This document shows, piece after piece, positions 31,646 through 38,297 of a stretch of DNA of 38,297 nt (position 1 is the first letter of the stretch; each line of letters begins with the position of its first letter). The notes under the pieces were generated by a model. That model was not told where the DNA came from. It made no database searches and saw nothing but the letters and a program-made list of their open reading frames with translations. Both the position numbers and the translations under genes were made by a program. The DNA is from CAIQIA01 sp945861105 (GTDB taxonomy: Bacteria > Cyanobacteriota > Cyanobacteriia > PCC-6307 > Cyanobiaceae). The stretch lies in the NCBI GenBank assembly GCA_947488815.1, contig CANLCC010000020.1, positions 1 through 38,297 on the forward strand, given 5' to 3'.

Positions 31646-32248
31646 ATGCCCATCGGCACCCCGAGCGTTCCCTACCGACTTCCCGGCAGCCAGGTCGAGC
31701 GCTGGGTCGACATCTACACGCGCCTGGGCGTTGAACGGATTCTGTTTCTGGGTCAGGAGGTGAATGACGCCGTGGCCAACGCCCTGGTGGCCCAGATGCT
31801 GTACCTCGACGCTGATGACAACAGCAAACCCATTTACCTCTACATCAATTCCCCGGGGGGCTCGGTGACGGCGGGCCTGGCGATCTACGACACGATTCAG
31901 TACGTCAAATCCGACGTGGTGACCATCTGCGTCGGGCTGGCGGCCTCGATGGGGGCCTTTCTGCTGGGGGCGGGCACCAAGGGCAAGCGCCTGGCCCTGC
32001 CCCACAGCCGCATCATGATTCACCAGCCCCTGGGGGGCACCAGCCAGCGCCAGGCCAGCGACATCGAGATCGAAGCCCGCGAGATCCTGCGGATCCGCGA
32101 CCAGCTCAACGGCGAAATGGCCCGCATGACCGGCCAGACGATCGAGAAGATCGAAAAGGACACGGACCGCGACTACTTCATGAGTGCTGCAGAGGCCCGC
32201 GACTACGGGCTGATCGACCGGGTGATCAGCCATCCCAGCGAAGCCTGA
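31646..32248 (+). CDS. clpP3: Clp protease proteolytic subunit ClpP3
   Basis: This 200-residue ClpP has an intact site. The serine is in ICVGLAASMGAFLLGAG, the histidine in LPHSRIMIHQPLGG, and the aspartate region in DTDRDYFMSAAEARDYGLID. It should be the active partner of ClpR in the essential ClpP3/R core, which works with the ClpC chaperone in cyanobacteria (family knowledge). The number 3 is assigned from the clpR neighbour. The spacer of 45 bases before ATG 31646 is almost all C and has no Shine-Dalgarno sequence. Confidence 0.92.
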   Translation: MPIGTPSVPYRLPGSQVERWVDIYTRLGVERILFLGQEVNDAVANALVAQMLYLDADDNSKPIYLYINSPGGSVTAGLAIYDTIQYVKSDVVTICVGLAASMGAFLLGAGTKGKRLALPHSRIMIHQPLGGTSQRQASDIEIEAREILRIRDQLNGEMARMTGQTIEKIEKDTDRDYFMSAAEARDYGLIDRVISHPSEA

Positions 32249-32269
32249 ACGGTCCCTGGGGCCAGCCGA

Positions 32270-32761
32270 TCAGCCCTTGCCGGTGAAGGCCAGCAACCGC
32301 CCGGCGGCGGTGGGGTCCACCGGCAGCCCGGTCGGATCGAGGAGCCCGAGCTGGGCCAGCAGGCCCGCCTGGTCCCAGTAGATGTGTTCATAGGCCACCT
32401 TCCCGTCGTCAATCCCCACAATCACCACCAGGGCCATCTCCACCCGTCGGCCCGTGGCTGGCACGCCGGGCAGCAGGTGGTTCATCGCTTCGCTGTGGGT
32501 GAACCGGATGACCATCTCATCCACCAGCCGCTCGCCGTTGACGGTGCTGGAGATGGGGATGAACTCCACATCCGGCGGGAAGAACTGACCGATCAACTTG
32601 GTGGCGTAGAACTCCCTGACCCCTGCCGCCCCCAGGCCCCCCGTGCCGGAGCCGAGATTGAGCAGGTGGGGCTCGGCCACCATCGTGGCCAGGGTGCCCG
32701 CCAGGTCGGCGTGCAGTTCGGCCTGAAAGTGGGTGCTGAACACGGCCGTGGGGTCAGCCAT
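32270..32761 (-). CDS. NTF2-like / SnoaL-like protein
   Basis: This 163-residue soluble protein has the alpha-plus-beta pattern of the NTF2 superfamily. An N-terminal helix is followed by MVAEPHLLNLGSGTGGLGA, VREFYATKLIGQFFPPDVEF, then DEMVIRFTHSEAMNHLLPGV and the final strands VEMALVVIVGIDDGKVAYEH with IYWDQAGLLAQLGLLD. This resembles SnoaL/ester-cyclase-type members. The actual reaction, if any, is unknown. It converges with clpP3, with 21 bases between the stops, and is divergent from ilvC. Confidence 0.75.
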   Translation of the reverse strand: MADPTAVFSTHFQAELHADLAGTLATMVAEPHLLNLGSGTGGLGAAGVREFYATKLIGQFFPPDVEFIPISSTVNGERLVDEMVIRFTHSEAMNHLLPGVPATGRRVEMALVVIVGIDDGKVAYEHIYWDQAGLLAQLGLLDPTGLPVDPTAAGRLLAFTGKG

Positions 32762-32807
32762 GGCGGTCTGGATGCTGCCCGGACCGTAGCCATGGCCGCG
32801 TTGGAGT

Positions 32808-32823
32808 GAGGGCTTCGGCCCTT
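32808..32823 (+). promoter_or_regulatory. TTCG-loop hairpin in the ilvC leader
   Basis: GAGGGC and GCCCTT pair (five Watson-Crick pairs plus a G-T) around a TTCG tetraloop, a very stable small hairpin. It lies 42 bases before the ilvC ATG. Whether it is part of the ilvC leader RNA is not known, and no leader peptide or known riboswitch is seen. Confidence 0.3.
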
Positions 32824-32864
32824 CCGTAAAGTTGCGTCTTGCCCTGCCCGGATCCCCCGCCCTG

Positions 32865-33857
32865 ATGGCCCAGCTCTTCTATGACACCGACGCCGACCTC
32901 GGTCTGCTGAACGGCAGGACCGTGGCGATCATCGGCTACGGCTCCCAGGGCCATGCCCATGCCCTCAACCTCAAGGACAGCGGCATCGATGTGGTCGTTG
33001 GCCTGTACGACGGCAGTCGCTCGGCCGAGAAGGCACGCGCCGACGGCCTGGAGGTGCTGAGCGTGGCCGACGCCGCCCGGCGCGCCGACTGGATCATGGT
33101 GCTGCTCCCCGACGAGGCCCAGCGCACGGTCTACGCCGGTGAGATCGCCCCGCATCTGACGGCAGGCAAGGTGCTGAGCTTCGCCCACGGCTTCAACATC
33201 CGCTTCGGGCTGATCGAACCGCCCGCCGACGTGGATGTGGTGATGATCGCCCCCAAGGGACCTGGTCACACGGTGCGCTGGGAGTATCAGAACGGCATGG
33301 GCGTACCGGCCCTGTTTGCCGTGCAGCAGGACGCCAGCGGCCAGGCGCGGGCCCTGGCGATGGCCTACGCCAAGGCCATCGGCGGCACCCGCGCCGGCAT
33401 TCTCGAGACCAACTTCAAGGAAGAGACCGAGACCGATCTGTTCGGAGAGCAGGCGGTGCTGTGCGGCGGCCTGTCGGAATTGGTGAAGGCCGGCTTTGAA
33501 ACCCTGGTGGAGGCCGGATACCAGCCAGAGCTGGCCTACTTCGAATGTCTGCACGAGGTGAAGCTGATCGTTGACCTGATGGTCAAAGGTGGTCTCACCG
33601 CCATGCGCGACTCAATCTCGAACACCGCCGAATACGGTGACTACGTGAGCGGTCCGCGGCTGATCACAGCCGACACCAAGGCCGAGATGAGGCGCATCCT
33701 CAGCGACATTCAGGACGGCACCTTTGCCCGCCGTTTTGTTGACGAATGCGAAGCCGGCAAACCCGAGATGGCCCGCATCCGTGAGCGCGACAGCCAGCAT
33801 CCGATCGAACAGGTGGGCAAGGGTCTGCGCTCGATGTTCAGCTGGCTCAAGGCCTGA
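32865..33857 (+). CDS. ilvC: Ketol-acid reductoisomerase
   Basis: IlvC rearranges and reduces acetolactate with NADPH in valine, leucine and isoleucine synthesis. From ATG 32865 it has 330 residues, the short class I form. The Rossmann motif is AIIGYGSQGHAHALNLKDSG. VVMIAPKGPGHTVRWEYQNG, ETNFKEETETDLFGEQAVLC and LAYFECLHEVKLIVDLMVKG carry the metal ligands and C-terminal knot. The longer frame from 32832 adds no conserved residues. The stop is followed within three bases by the probable cbiB start. Confidence 0.97.
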   Translation: MAQLFYDTDADLGLLNGRTVAIIGYGSQGHAHALNLKDSGIDVVVGLYDGSRSAEKARADGLEVLSVADAARRADWIMVLLPDEAQRTVYAGEIAPHLTAGKVLSFAHGFNIRFGLIEPPADVDVVMIAPKGPGHTVRWEYQNGMGVPALFAVQQDASGQARALAMAYAKAIGGTRAGILETNFKEETETDLFGEQAVLCGGLSELVKAGFETLVEAGYQPELAYFECLHEVKLIVDLMVKGGLTAMRDSISNTAEYGDYVSGPRLITADTKAEMRRILSDIQDGTFARRFVDECEAGKPEMARIRERDSQHPIEQVGKGLRSMFSWLKA

Positions 33858-33859
33858 TC

Positions 33860-34849
33860 CTGACCAGCCCCCCCCCACCCCTGGCCGCCTGGCTGGCGGT
33901 GGCCCTGGCCGCCGGTCTCGACCGGCTGCTGGGGGACCCCCGCCGCTGGCCCCATCCGGTGGTGGCCATGGGCTGGCTCATCGGTCACCTGCGCGGCTGG
34001 GCCGAGGCCTGGGCGGGGGACGATCCCTGGGCCCTGCGGCTGGCCGGCGTCGGCATCACCCTGGCTCTGGTCGGCGGCAGTGGCCTGGCGGGCTGGGGCC
34101 TTGAACGGCTGGCCCAGGCCCGGCCCAGCGCCGGCGGGGTGCTGCTGGTGCTGGCCCTGGCCAGCGCCCTGGCCGGCCGCAGCCTGCGGTTCGAGGTGGA
34201 GGCCGTGCAACGGCTTCTGCCAGAAACGGAGTCTGCGGATCTGACCCCTGCCCGGGAACGCCTGGCCTGGATCGTCGGCCGTGACACGACCCAGCTCGAC
34301 AGACCCGGGATTCTGCGGGCCCTGGCCGAAACGGCCAGTGAGAACGGCGTCGACGGCCAGCTGGCGCCGCTGTTCTGGATGCTGGTGGGCGGCGCGTTGT
34401 GGTGCCGCGCGCCAGGGTTGCCGGGACCGCTGGCCCTGGCCTGGGCCTTCAAGGCCAGCAGCACCCTCGACTCGATGCTGGGGTACCGGCGGGGACGGCT
34501 GCGCTGGCTCGGCACCGCCGGTGCCCGGCTCGACGATGGCCTCACCTGGCTCCCCTGCCGGCTGACGGCCCTGAGCCTGGGCCAATGGCAGGCCGCCCGG
34601 CGCGATGGACGACCGGATCCCTCACCGAACGCCGGTGTGTCCCAGGCCGCCTATGCCCATGCGGTGGGGATCTGCCTGGGGGGGCTCAACCATTACCGCG
34701 GTGAAGCCCGCAGCAAACCGCTGCTGAATCCGCAGGGGCGACCAGCGGACGCCGAAGGAGTGGCCGCGATCCTGACCCTCACCGGTCGCATCAGCCTGGC
34801 CTGGCTGGCCATCGGCGGACTGGTGGCAGCGGCCCAGTCGAGACCCTGA
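33860..34849 (+). CDS. cbiB: Adenosylcobinamide-phosphate synthase
   Basis: CbiB (CobD) attaches the aminopropanol arm in cobalamin synthesis. It is a polytopic inner-membrane protein with conserved GLDRLLGDPRRWPHPVVAMG, RDTTQLDRPGILRALAETAS, ASENGVDGQLAPLFWMLVGG and AFKASSTLDSMLGYR. The nearest GTG (33899) cuts the first helix; the frame continues upstream as LTSPPPPLAAWLAVALAAGL. I therefore place the start at CTG 33860, with an AAGG seven bases before it inside the ilvC end. That gives 329 residues. GTG 33899 (316 residues) is the conventional alternative. Confidence 0.85.
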   Translation: MTSPPPPLAAWLAVALAAGLDRLLGDPRRWPHPVVAMGWLIGHLRGWAEAWAGDDPWALRLAGVGITLALVGGSGLAGWGLERLAQARPSAGGVLLVLALASALAGRSLRFEVEAVQRLLPETESADLTPARERLAWIVGRDTTQLDRPGILRALAETASENGVDGQLAPLFWMLVGGALWCRAPGLPGPLALAWAFKASSTLDSMLGYRRGRLRWLGTAGARLDDGLTWLPCRLTALSLGQWQAARRDGRPDPSPNAGVSQAAYAHAVGICLGGLNHYRGEARSKPLLNPQGRPADAEGVAAILTLTGRISLAWLAIGGLVAAAQSRP

Positions 34850-34853
34850 TCGG

Positions 34854-35567
34854 TCAGTAGGCCCCGTTGTCGGCCGGCCAGAGCACCACACCGATGGTGC
34901 GCCAGAGGATGGAGACATCGCGACGCAGGCTGGGACGGGCCACGTACTGCGCGTCGAGGGCAACCCGGCGGGGATAGTCGAGGTTGTTGCGTCCCGACAC
35001 CTGCCACAGGCCCGTGAGGCCGGGGCGAACACTGAGGACGGCATCCATGGAGGGCCCGTAGCGCGGCACTTCGGCCTGCACGATCGGCCGGGGACCCACC
35101 ACACTCATCTCGCCCCGGAGGATGTTGATGAGCTGGGGCAATTCATCGAGGCTCGTGACCCGCAGTAACTGGCCCACGGGGGTGATGCGGGGGTCGCGGC
35201 GCAGCTTGTGGTCCTGGTCGTATTCAGCCCGGAGGGTGGGCGAAGAGGCCAGCAGATCAGCCAGACGACGGTCGGCATCGAGCTCCATGGTGCGGAACTT
35301 GATGCAACCGAAGCGGCGGTAACGGCGCCCCAGGCGCTTCTGCACGTAGAAGATCGGCCCTGGGGAGGTGAGCTTCACCACCAGGGCAATGGCCAGAAAC
35401 AGCGGCGCCCCCAGGCTGAGCAGGGTGAGGGCAAACGCGATGTCGCCTCCCCGCTTGAGCGCTGCCCGGGGCCGCACCAGGGCCTGGGACGCGGCCTGGC
35501 GACGCAGGCGGGCCTCATCCTGGAGAAGGGCCAGGCTCGATTGCTGCAGGGAGGGGCGGGAAAGCAT
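34854..35567 (-). CDS. Bacterial sugar transferase (WbaP/WcaJ-type PGT)
   Basis: This 237-residue phosphoglycosyl transferase moves a sugar-1-phosphate from a nucleotide sugar to undecaprenyl phosphate, starting a polysaccharide repeat unit. One membrane segment (IAFALTLLSLGAPLFLAIAL) precedes the catalytic domain: LTSPGPIFYVQKRLGRRYRR, KFRTME, TSLDELPQLINILRGEMSVV, VGPRP and RPGLTGLWQVSGRN. It lacks the long N-terminal membrane domain of WbaP, so it is the short form. Its stop is four bases from the end of cbiB (convergent). The GT4 gene lies upstream on the same strand. Confidence 0.92.
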   Translation of the reverse strand: MLSRPSLQQSSLALLQDEARLRRQAASQALVRPRAALKRGGDIAFALTLLSLGAPLFLAIALVVKLTSPGPIFYVQKRLGRRYRRFGCIKFRTMELDADRRLADLLASSPTLRAEYDQDHKLRRDPRITPVGQLLRVTSLDELPQLINILRGEMSVVGPRPIVQAEVPRYGPSMDAVLSVRPGLTGLWQVSGRNNLDYPRRVALDAQYVARPSLRRDVSILWRTIGVVLWPADNGAY

Positions 35568-35638
35568 GCCGCCAGACGACTACTGGAACCGTACGAATCG
35601 GAACCGGCACGGCCCAGGGGCGCTGGGTCAGTGCCCGA

Positions 35639-36793
35639 TCAGGCACAGGGCCGCTCGGCCATCCAGGCCTGCAGCACCTGGGTCAGCCGGTCGCGGAAGC
35701 GGTCGGGCGCAAACCGTTCGGCGTGGCGACGCAGCCGTTCGGCCGGCAGCTGGCGCCAGAGGCGGGCCGCTTCGAAGTGCTGCAGCGCCGCCTCCAGATC
35801 TGCCAGCGTCTGGCGGGCGAAGAACAATCCCGTGGCCGTGGCCGGATCATCGGACAGGCAACGGACGCTGTCCCGCAGGCCGCCGATCCCCAGGGCGACG
35901 ACCGGTGCGCCGGCCGCCATCGCCTCGACCGGCGCGATGCCGAAATCCTCGACGCCGGCATAGACAAACCCCCGGCAGCAGCCCATCAGCCGGGCCACCT
36001 CAGCGGCGGGGCGGCGCCCCAGGAAACGAACGGTGGGTCCTGCGAGGGCCTCGAGCCGGCGGCGGTCGGGGCCGTCGCCCACCACCTGCAGGGGCAGGCC
36101 GAGGCGACTGCAGGCCTGCACCAGCAGATCAACCCGCTTGTAAGGCACCAGACGACACACCGACAGGTAGAAGTCGTCGCGGGGCTGGCGCCAGTCAAAG
36201 CGGCTGACCGCCACCGGCGGCGGCAGCACGGTGGCAGGGCGGCCCCAGTAGCGACGGATGCGCGCGGCGGTGAAGCGCGAATTGGCCAGCAACCGGTCGG
36301 GCCGTGCGGCGCTCAGCACATCCCACTGGCGCAGGCGATGCAGCTGCCAGCGCACCAGCGGGCCCAGGGGGCCCCGGGCCAGGCGGGAGGCTTCGAGATA
36401 GGCCTGCATCTGATCCCAGGCGTAGCGCACCGGCGTGTGCACGTAACTGACATGCAGCTGGTCGGGGGCGGTGAGCACCCCCTTGGCCACGAGGTGGCTG
36501 CTGCTGAGCACCAGGGGATAACCCCGCAGATCCAGCTGTTCGATGGCCAGGGGCAGCAGGGGCAGGTACTGCTGCACGTGGCTGCTGCCGAAGGGCAGCC
36601 GCTGCACGAACGAGGTGACCACCGATCGACCGTGCAGCCAGCTGCCAGGGCGCCGACTCTCGCCATCCACCAGCGCGAACAACCGGGGGCTGAGCAGGGC
36701 ATCCATCTCCTGCACCACCAGCTCGGCCCCCCCCACCGAACGGGGAGAGAACCACTCATGCACCAGGGCCGTGGGGAAGGGGAACAGGGCCAT
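35639..36793 (-). CDS. GT4-family glycosyltransferase
   Basis: This is a 384-residue GT-B enzyme. The N-terminal domain starts ALVHEWFSPRSVGGAELVVQ and includes HVSYVHTPVRYAWDQMQAYL. The C-terminal domain has SVCRLVPYKRVDLLVQACSR, LQVVGDGPDRRRLEALA and the nucleotide-sugar site AGVEDFGIAPVEAMAAGAPV. These are typical of retaining mannosyl- or glucosyltransferases. Sugar and acceptor cannot be told. With the sugar transferase 71 bases downstream it suggests surface polysaccharide assembly. Confidence 0.92.
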   Translation of the reverse strand: MALFPFPTALVHEWFSPRSVGGAELVVQEMDALLSPRLFALVDGESRRPGSWLHGRSVVTSFVQRLPFGSSHVQQYLPLLPLAIEQLDLRGYPLVLSSSHLVAKGVLTAPDQLHVSYVHTPVRYAWDQMQAYLEASRLARGPLGPLVRWQLHRLRQWDVLSAARPDRLLANSRFTAARIRRYWGRPATVLPPPVAVSRFDWRQPRDDFYLSVCRLVPYKRVDLLVQACSRLGLPLQVVGDGPDRRRLEALAGPTVRFLGRRPAAEVARLMGCCRGFVYAGVEDFGIAPVEAMAAGAPVVALGIGGLRDSVRCLSDDPATATGLFFARQTLADLEAALQHFEAARLWRQLPAERLRRHAERFAPDRFRDRLTQVLQAWMAERPCA

Positions 36794-36881
36794 CGGCGGA
36801 GCCTAGGCCCGCTACGAAAGCTCAACCCTGCTTGCCTCACCCCCGTGGGGTGACCAGGCTGAACGCAGTCCGGATGGTGCC

Positions 36882-37124
36882 TTGGCCCTGCGTGCCCTGC
36901 TGGAAGAAGCCCTCAGCGAACCCTCGATCGGCAGCACCGAGCGCTTCAGCTGGCATACCACCCCCGTCGGCATCGCCGCCCTCTGGACGGCGGGCTCGGT
37001 GCCCAGCCTGCCGCCGTTTGACCAGGCCCTGGTCGAAGCCAGGGCCGTGGGGCTCGACCTCAGCCGCGAGGAACGGGAGTTCCACCAGGTGCGCCAGGGG
37101 CTGGTGCTGCTCTTCCACAGCTGA
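36882..37124 (+). CDS. Hypothetical protein, 80 residues
   Basis: I do not recognise a family. From TTG 36882 it reads ALRALLEEALSEPSIGSTER, then HTTPVGIAALWTAGSVPSLP and a final helix EEREFHQVRQGLVLLFHS. It is soluble with no signal. The frame is open upstream to a TAG at 36804 without an ATG, GTG or TTG, so the true start may be another codon in that 78-base stretch. It converges with the RTX gene, with 29 bases between the stops. Confidence 0.5.
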   Translation: MALRALLEEALSEPSIGSTERFSWHTTPVGIAALWTAGSVPSLPPFDQALVEARAVGLDLSREEREFHQVRQGLVLLFHS

Positions 37125-37153
37125 ACCGGCCCCCATGAGGGGGCCAGCCCCCC

Positions 37154-38297
37154 TCAGAGCAACAGGCTGGCGGCCGTCAGCACCGGTGAGCCCTGGAGCT
37201 GGATCTGCAGTTCTGCCGTGGTGAAGTTGGCATCAAGGTTGGCCTGCAGCAGGGTGAAACCGGCACCGAAGCTGATGTTGGCCTGGCCGACGGCCGTGAA
37301 GGCAGCAGTACCCACAAAGACGAAGGGCTGGACGCCGGCCGTCAGTGGGTTGGCATCGATGGCACGCAGATCAATGCGGTCGGTCCCGACGGCGAAGTCG
37401 GTGATCACGTCACGGGCTGCGCCAGCGGGGGATTCCGCCACAGCTGCGATGACGTAGACATCGGCCCCACCACCACCCGTGATGGTGTCGGCGCCGCCGC
37501 CACCGCTGATGGTGTCGGCGCCACTGCCGCCGGTGATCTGGTTGGCCAGGCCATTTCCTTGCCCCCGGAAGCCTGCGGTGCCGCTGAAGGTCAACGCCTC
37601 CACATCGACTGGAAGCGTGTAGGACGCCAGGGAGGTGAACACCGTGTCGGTGCCTCCGGCGGCCAGTTCGCTGACGATGTCCAGGGGGTCATCAACCACG
37701 AAGACATCGTTCCCGGTGTCGCCGATGAGCAGGTCGGCCCCGAGGCCGCCATCAAGACGATCGTTGTCACGGCCGCCATTGAGGGTGTCGTTGCCGAGGC
37801 CGCCAATGAGGGTGTCATTGCCCCGGTCACCGGTGACGTTGTCGGCCCCATCCGTGCCCGTGAGGTTATCGGCTCTGTCACGGCCACCGCTGATCAGATC
37901 TCCGACAGGATCAGTGGCCGCGGAGAGCACCTGCTCGTTGGTGCCACCCCCATCGACAAAGCTGATCCGCACGCGCAGCACCTGGCCGACATCCTGCTGG
38001 GCAGGGGTGTAGGTGGCCGAGGTGGCACCGGGGATGGCCAGGCCGGGTACTGCGGCACTGGCAGACCGCAGCCACTCGTAGGTGAACGCACCGAGGCCAT
38101 TGGCATCACCGAGGCCCACGGTCAGCGCGTTGATGGCACTGCCCTCGGTCGGCGTGGTGTCGCTGATCGTCGGCACCCCCGTCACCGGGCTGTTGAAGCT
38201 GAGGGTCAAGTTGCTGAACCGCGCCGCTTCGATGCCCACCAATGTGTCGGTGCCTTCGGGACCGCTGATCTGCCGGGCTCCCGTCGGCAGCAGCGTC
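37154..38297 (-). CDS. RTX calcium-binding secreted protein, C-terminal part
   Basis: About 380 C-terminal residues are visible; the gene runs off the window end. The first part (ARQISGPEGTDTLVGIEAAR) and FTYEWLRSASAAVPGLAIPG resemble the adhesin-type Ig-like or cadherin-like modules common in large secreted proteins. Two blocks of GGxGxDxUx nonapeptides follow: NDTLIGGLGNDTLNGGRDND with its flanks, and ADTISGGGGADTITGGGGAD. These bind calcium in a beta-roll. The end (VITDFAVGTDRIDLRAID) is typical of type I secretion substrates. The ATP-binding transporter is not in the window. The size and adhesion or toxin role are unknown. Confidence 0.88.
   Translation of the reverse strand, partial: TLLPTGARQISGPEGTDTLVGIEAARFSNLTLSFNSPVTGVPTISDTTPTEGSAINALTVGLGDANGLGAFTYEWLRSASAAVPGLAIPGATSATYTPAQQDVGQVLRVRISFVDGGGTNEQVLSAATDPVGDLISGGRDRADNLTGTDGADNVTGDRGNDTLIGGLGNDTLNGGRDNDRLDGGLGADLLIGDTGNDVFVVDDPLDIVSELAAGGTDTVFTSLASYTLPVDVEALTFSGTAGFRGQGNGLANQITGGSGADTISGGGGADTITGGGGADVYVIAAVAESPAGAARDVITDFAVGTDRIDLRAIDANPLTAGVQPFVFVGTAAFTAVGQANISFGAGFTLLQANLDANFTTAELQIQLQGSPVLTAASLLL

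Noticed and set aside
35618..35636. Eight-pair hairpin just after the GT4 stop
   Set aside because: It has one wobble, a three-base loop and no T tract, and the next gene on the strand is likely co-transcribed, so I do not call a terminator.
37440..37560. Regular ~27-base repeats that could look like a minisatellite or CRISPR
   Set aside because: They encode in-frame RTX nonapeptides; there are no unique spacers between identical repeats.
1..38297. Prophage, defence island, transposon or integron
   Set aside because: No integrase, transposase, phage structural, restriction, toxin-antitoxin or Cas motifs are seen, and gene content is housekeeping throughout.

Overview
The window is a GC-rich, gene-dense stretch of core chromosome from a unicellular picocyanobacterium. 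A Cyanobium-like or high-GC Synechococcus-like organism fits best. The evidence is the order rpmH-rnpA-PH-domain gene-yidC-YceD-ycf46, a clpR/clpP3 pair with a serine-less ClpR, a YidC with a large lumen-side insert, the DNPR (meso-diaminopimelate) form of MurE, several small proteins that look cyanobacteria-specific, and very short intergenic gaps. The organism call is inference from content; no 16S rRNA is present. I see no transposase, prophage, CRISPR array or integrase.

Layout. 1-4366 (+) is a tight run: the end of rpmH, rnpA, a PH-domain membrane protein, yidC, a YceD/DUF177 protein, the AAA ATPase Ycf46 and a 56-residue membrane protein. The last is coupled to a class V PLP enzyme (4363-5553). 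Two hypotheticals follow, the second secreted and anchored with an internal duplication. 6350-9320 (-) reads yidD, a glutaredoxin-like gene, murE, aqpZ; a 15-bp tandem repeat carries the yidD stop and several possible starts of the glutaredoxin-like gene. rpsD (+) faces trpC (-) across a perfect hairpin. 10144-13603 (-) reads an 82-residue hypothetical, a TrmH/SpoU methyltransferase, lpd, trpC. tRNA-Leu(CAG), murA, tRNA-Leu(CAA), argD, folC and a lumenal pentapeptide-repeat protein follow.

18433-22477 (-) holds two coupled pairs: a DUF4359 protein with a GlcD/GlcE-like flavin oxidase, and a DgcA-like epimerase with a DgcN-like DUF1611 protein. tRNA-His lies between them on the plus strand. 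22540-27550 (+) is miaB, then a wall and division block: ddl, a small anchored protein, ftsQ and ftsZ. The SRP RNA (-), panB (+) and hemW (-) come next; panB and hemW overlap tail to tail. A PIN-TRAM membrane protein, clpR and clpP3 follow, then an NTF2-like protein (-), ilvC and cbiB (+). A phosphoglycosyl transferase and a GT4 glycosyltransferase (-) suggest exopolysaccharide or lipopolysaccharide assembly. The window ends in an 80-residue hypothetical and the C-terminal part of an RTX calcium-binding secreted protein.

Function. Several genes serve envelope growth: murA, murE and ddl make peptidoglycan precursors, ftsQ and ftsZ build the septum, and yidC, yidD and the SRP RNA insert membrane proteins. 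Others serve translation and RNA processing (rpmH, rnpA, rpsD, miaB, TrmH, tRNAs), amino-acid and cofactor synthesis (trpC, argD, ilvC, panB, folC, cbiB, HemW) and proteolysis (clpR/clpP3). This is mostly ordinary core genome. The points most worth a second look are the repeated start module before the glutaredoxin-like gene, three genes whose best start is neither ATG, GTG nor TTG, the C-run spacer before clpP3, and the small uncharacterised membrane proteins.
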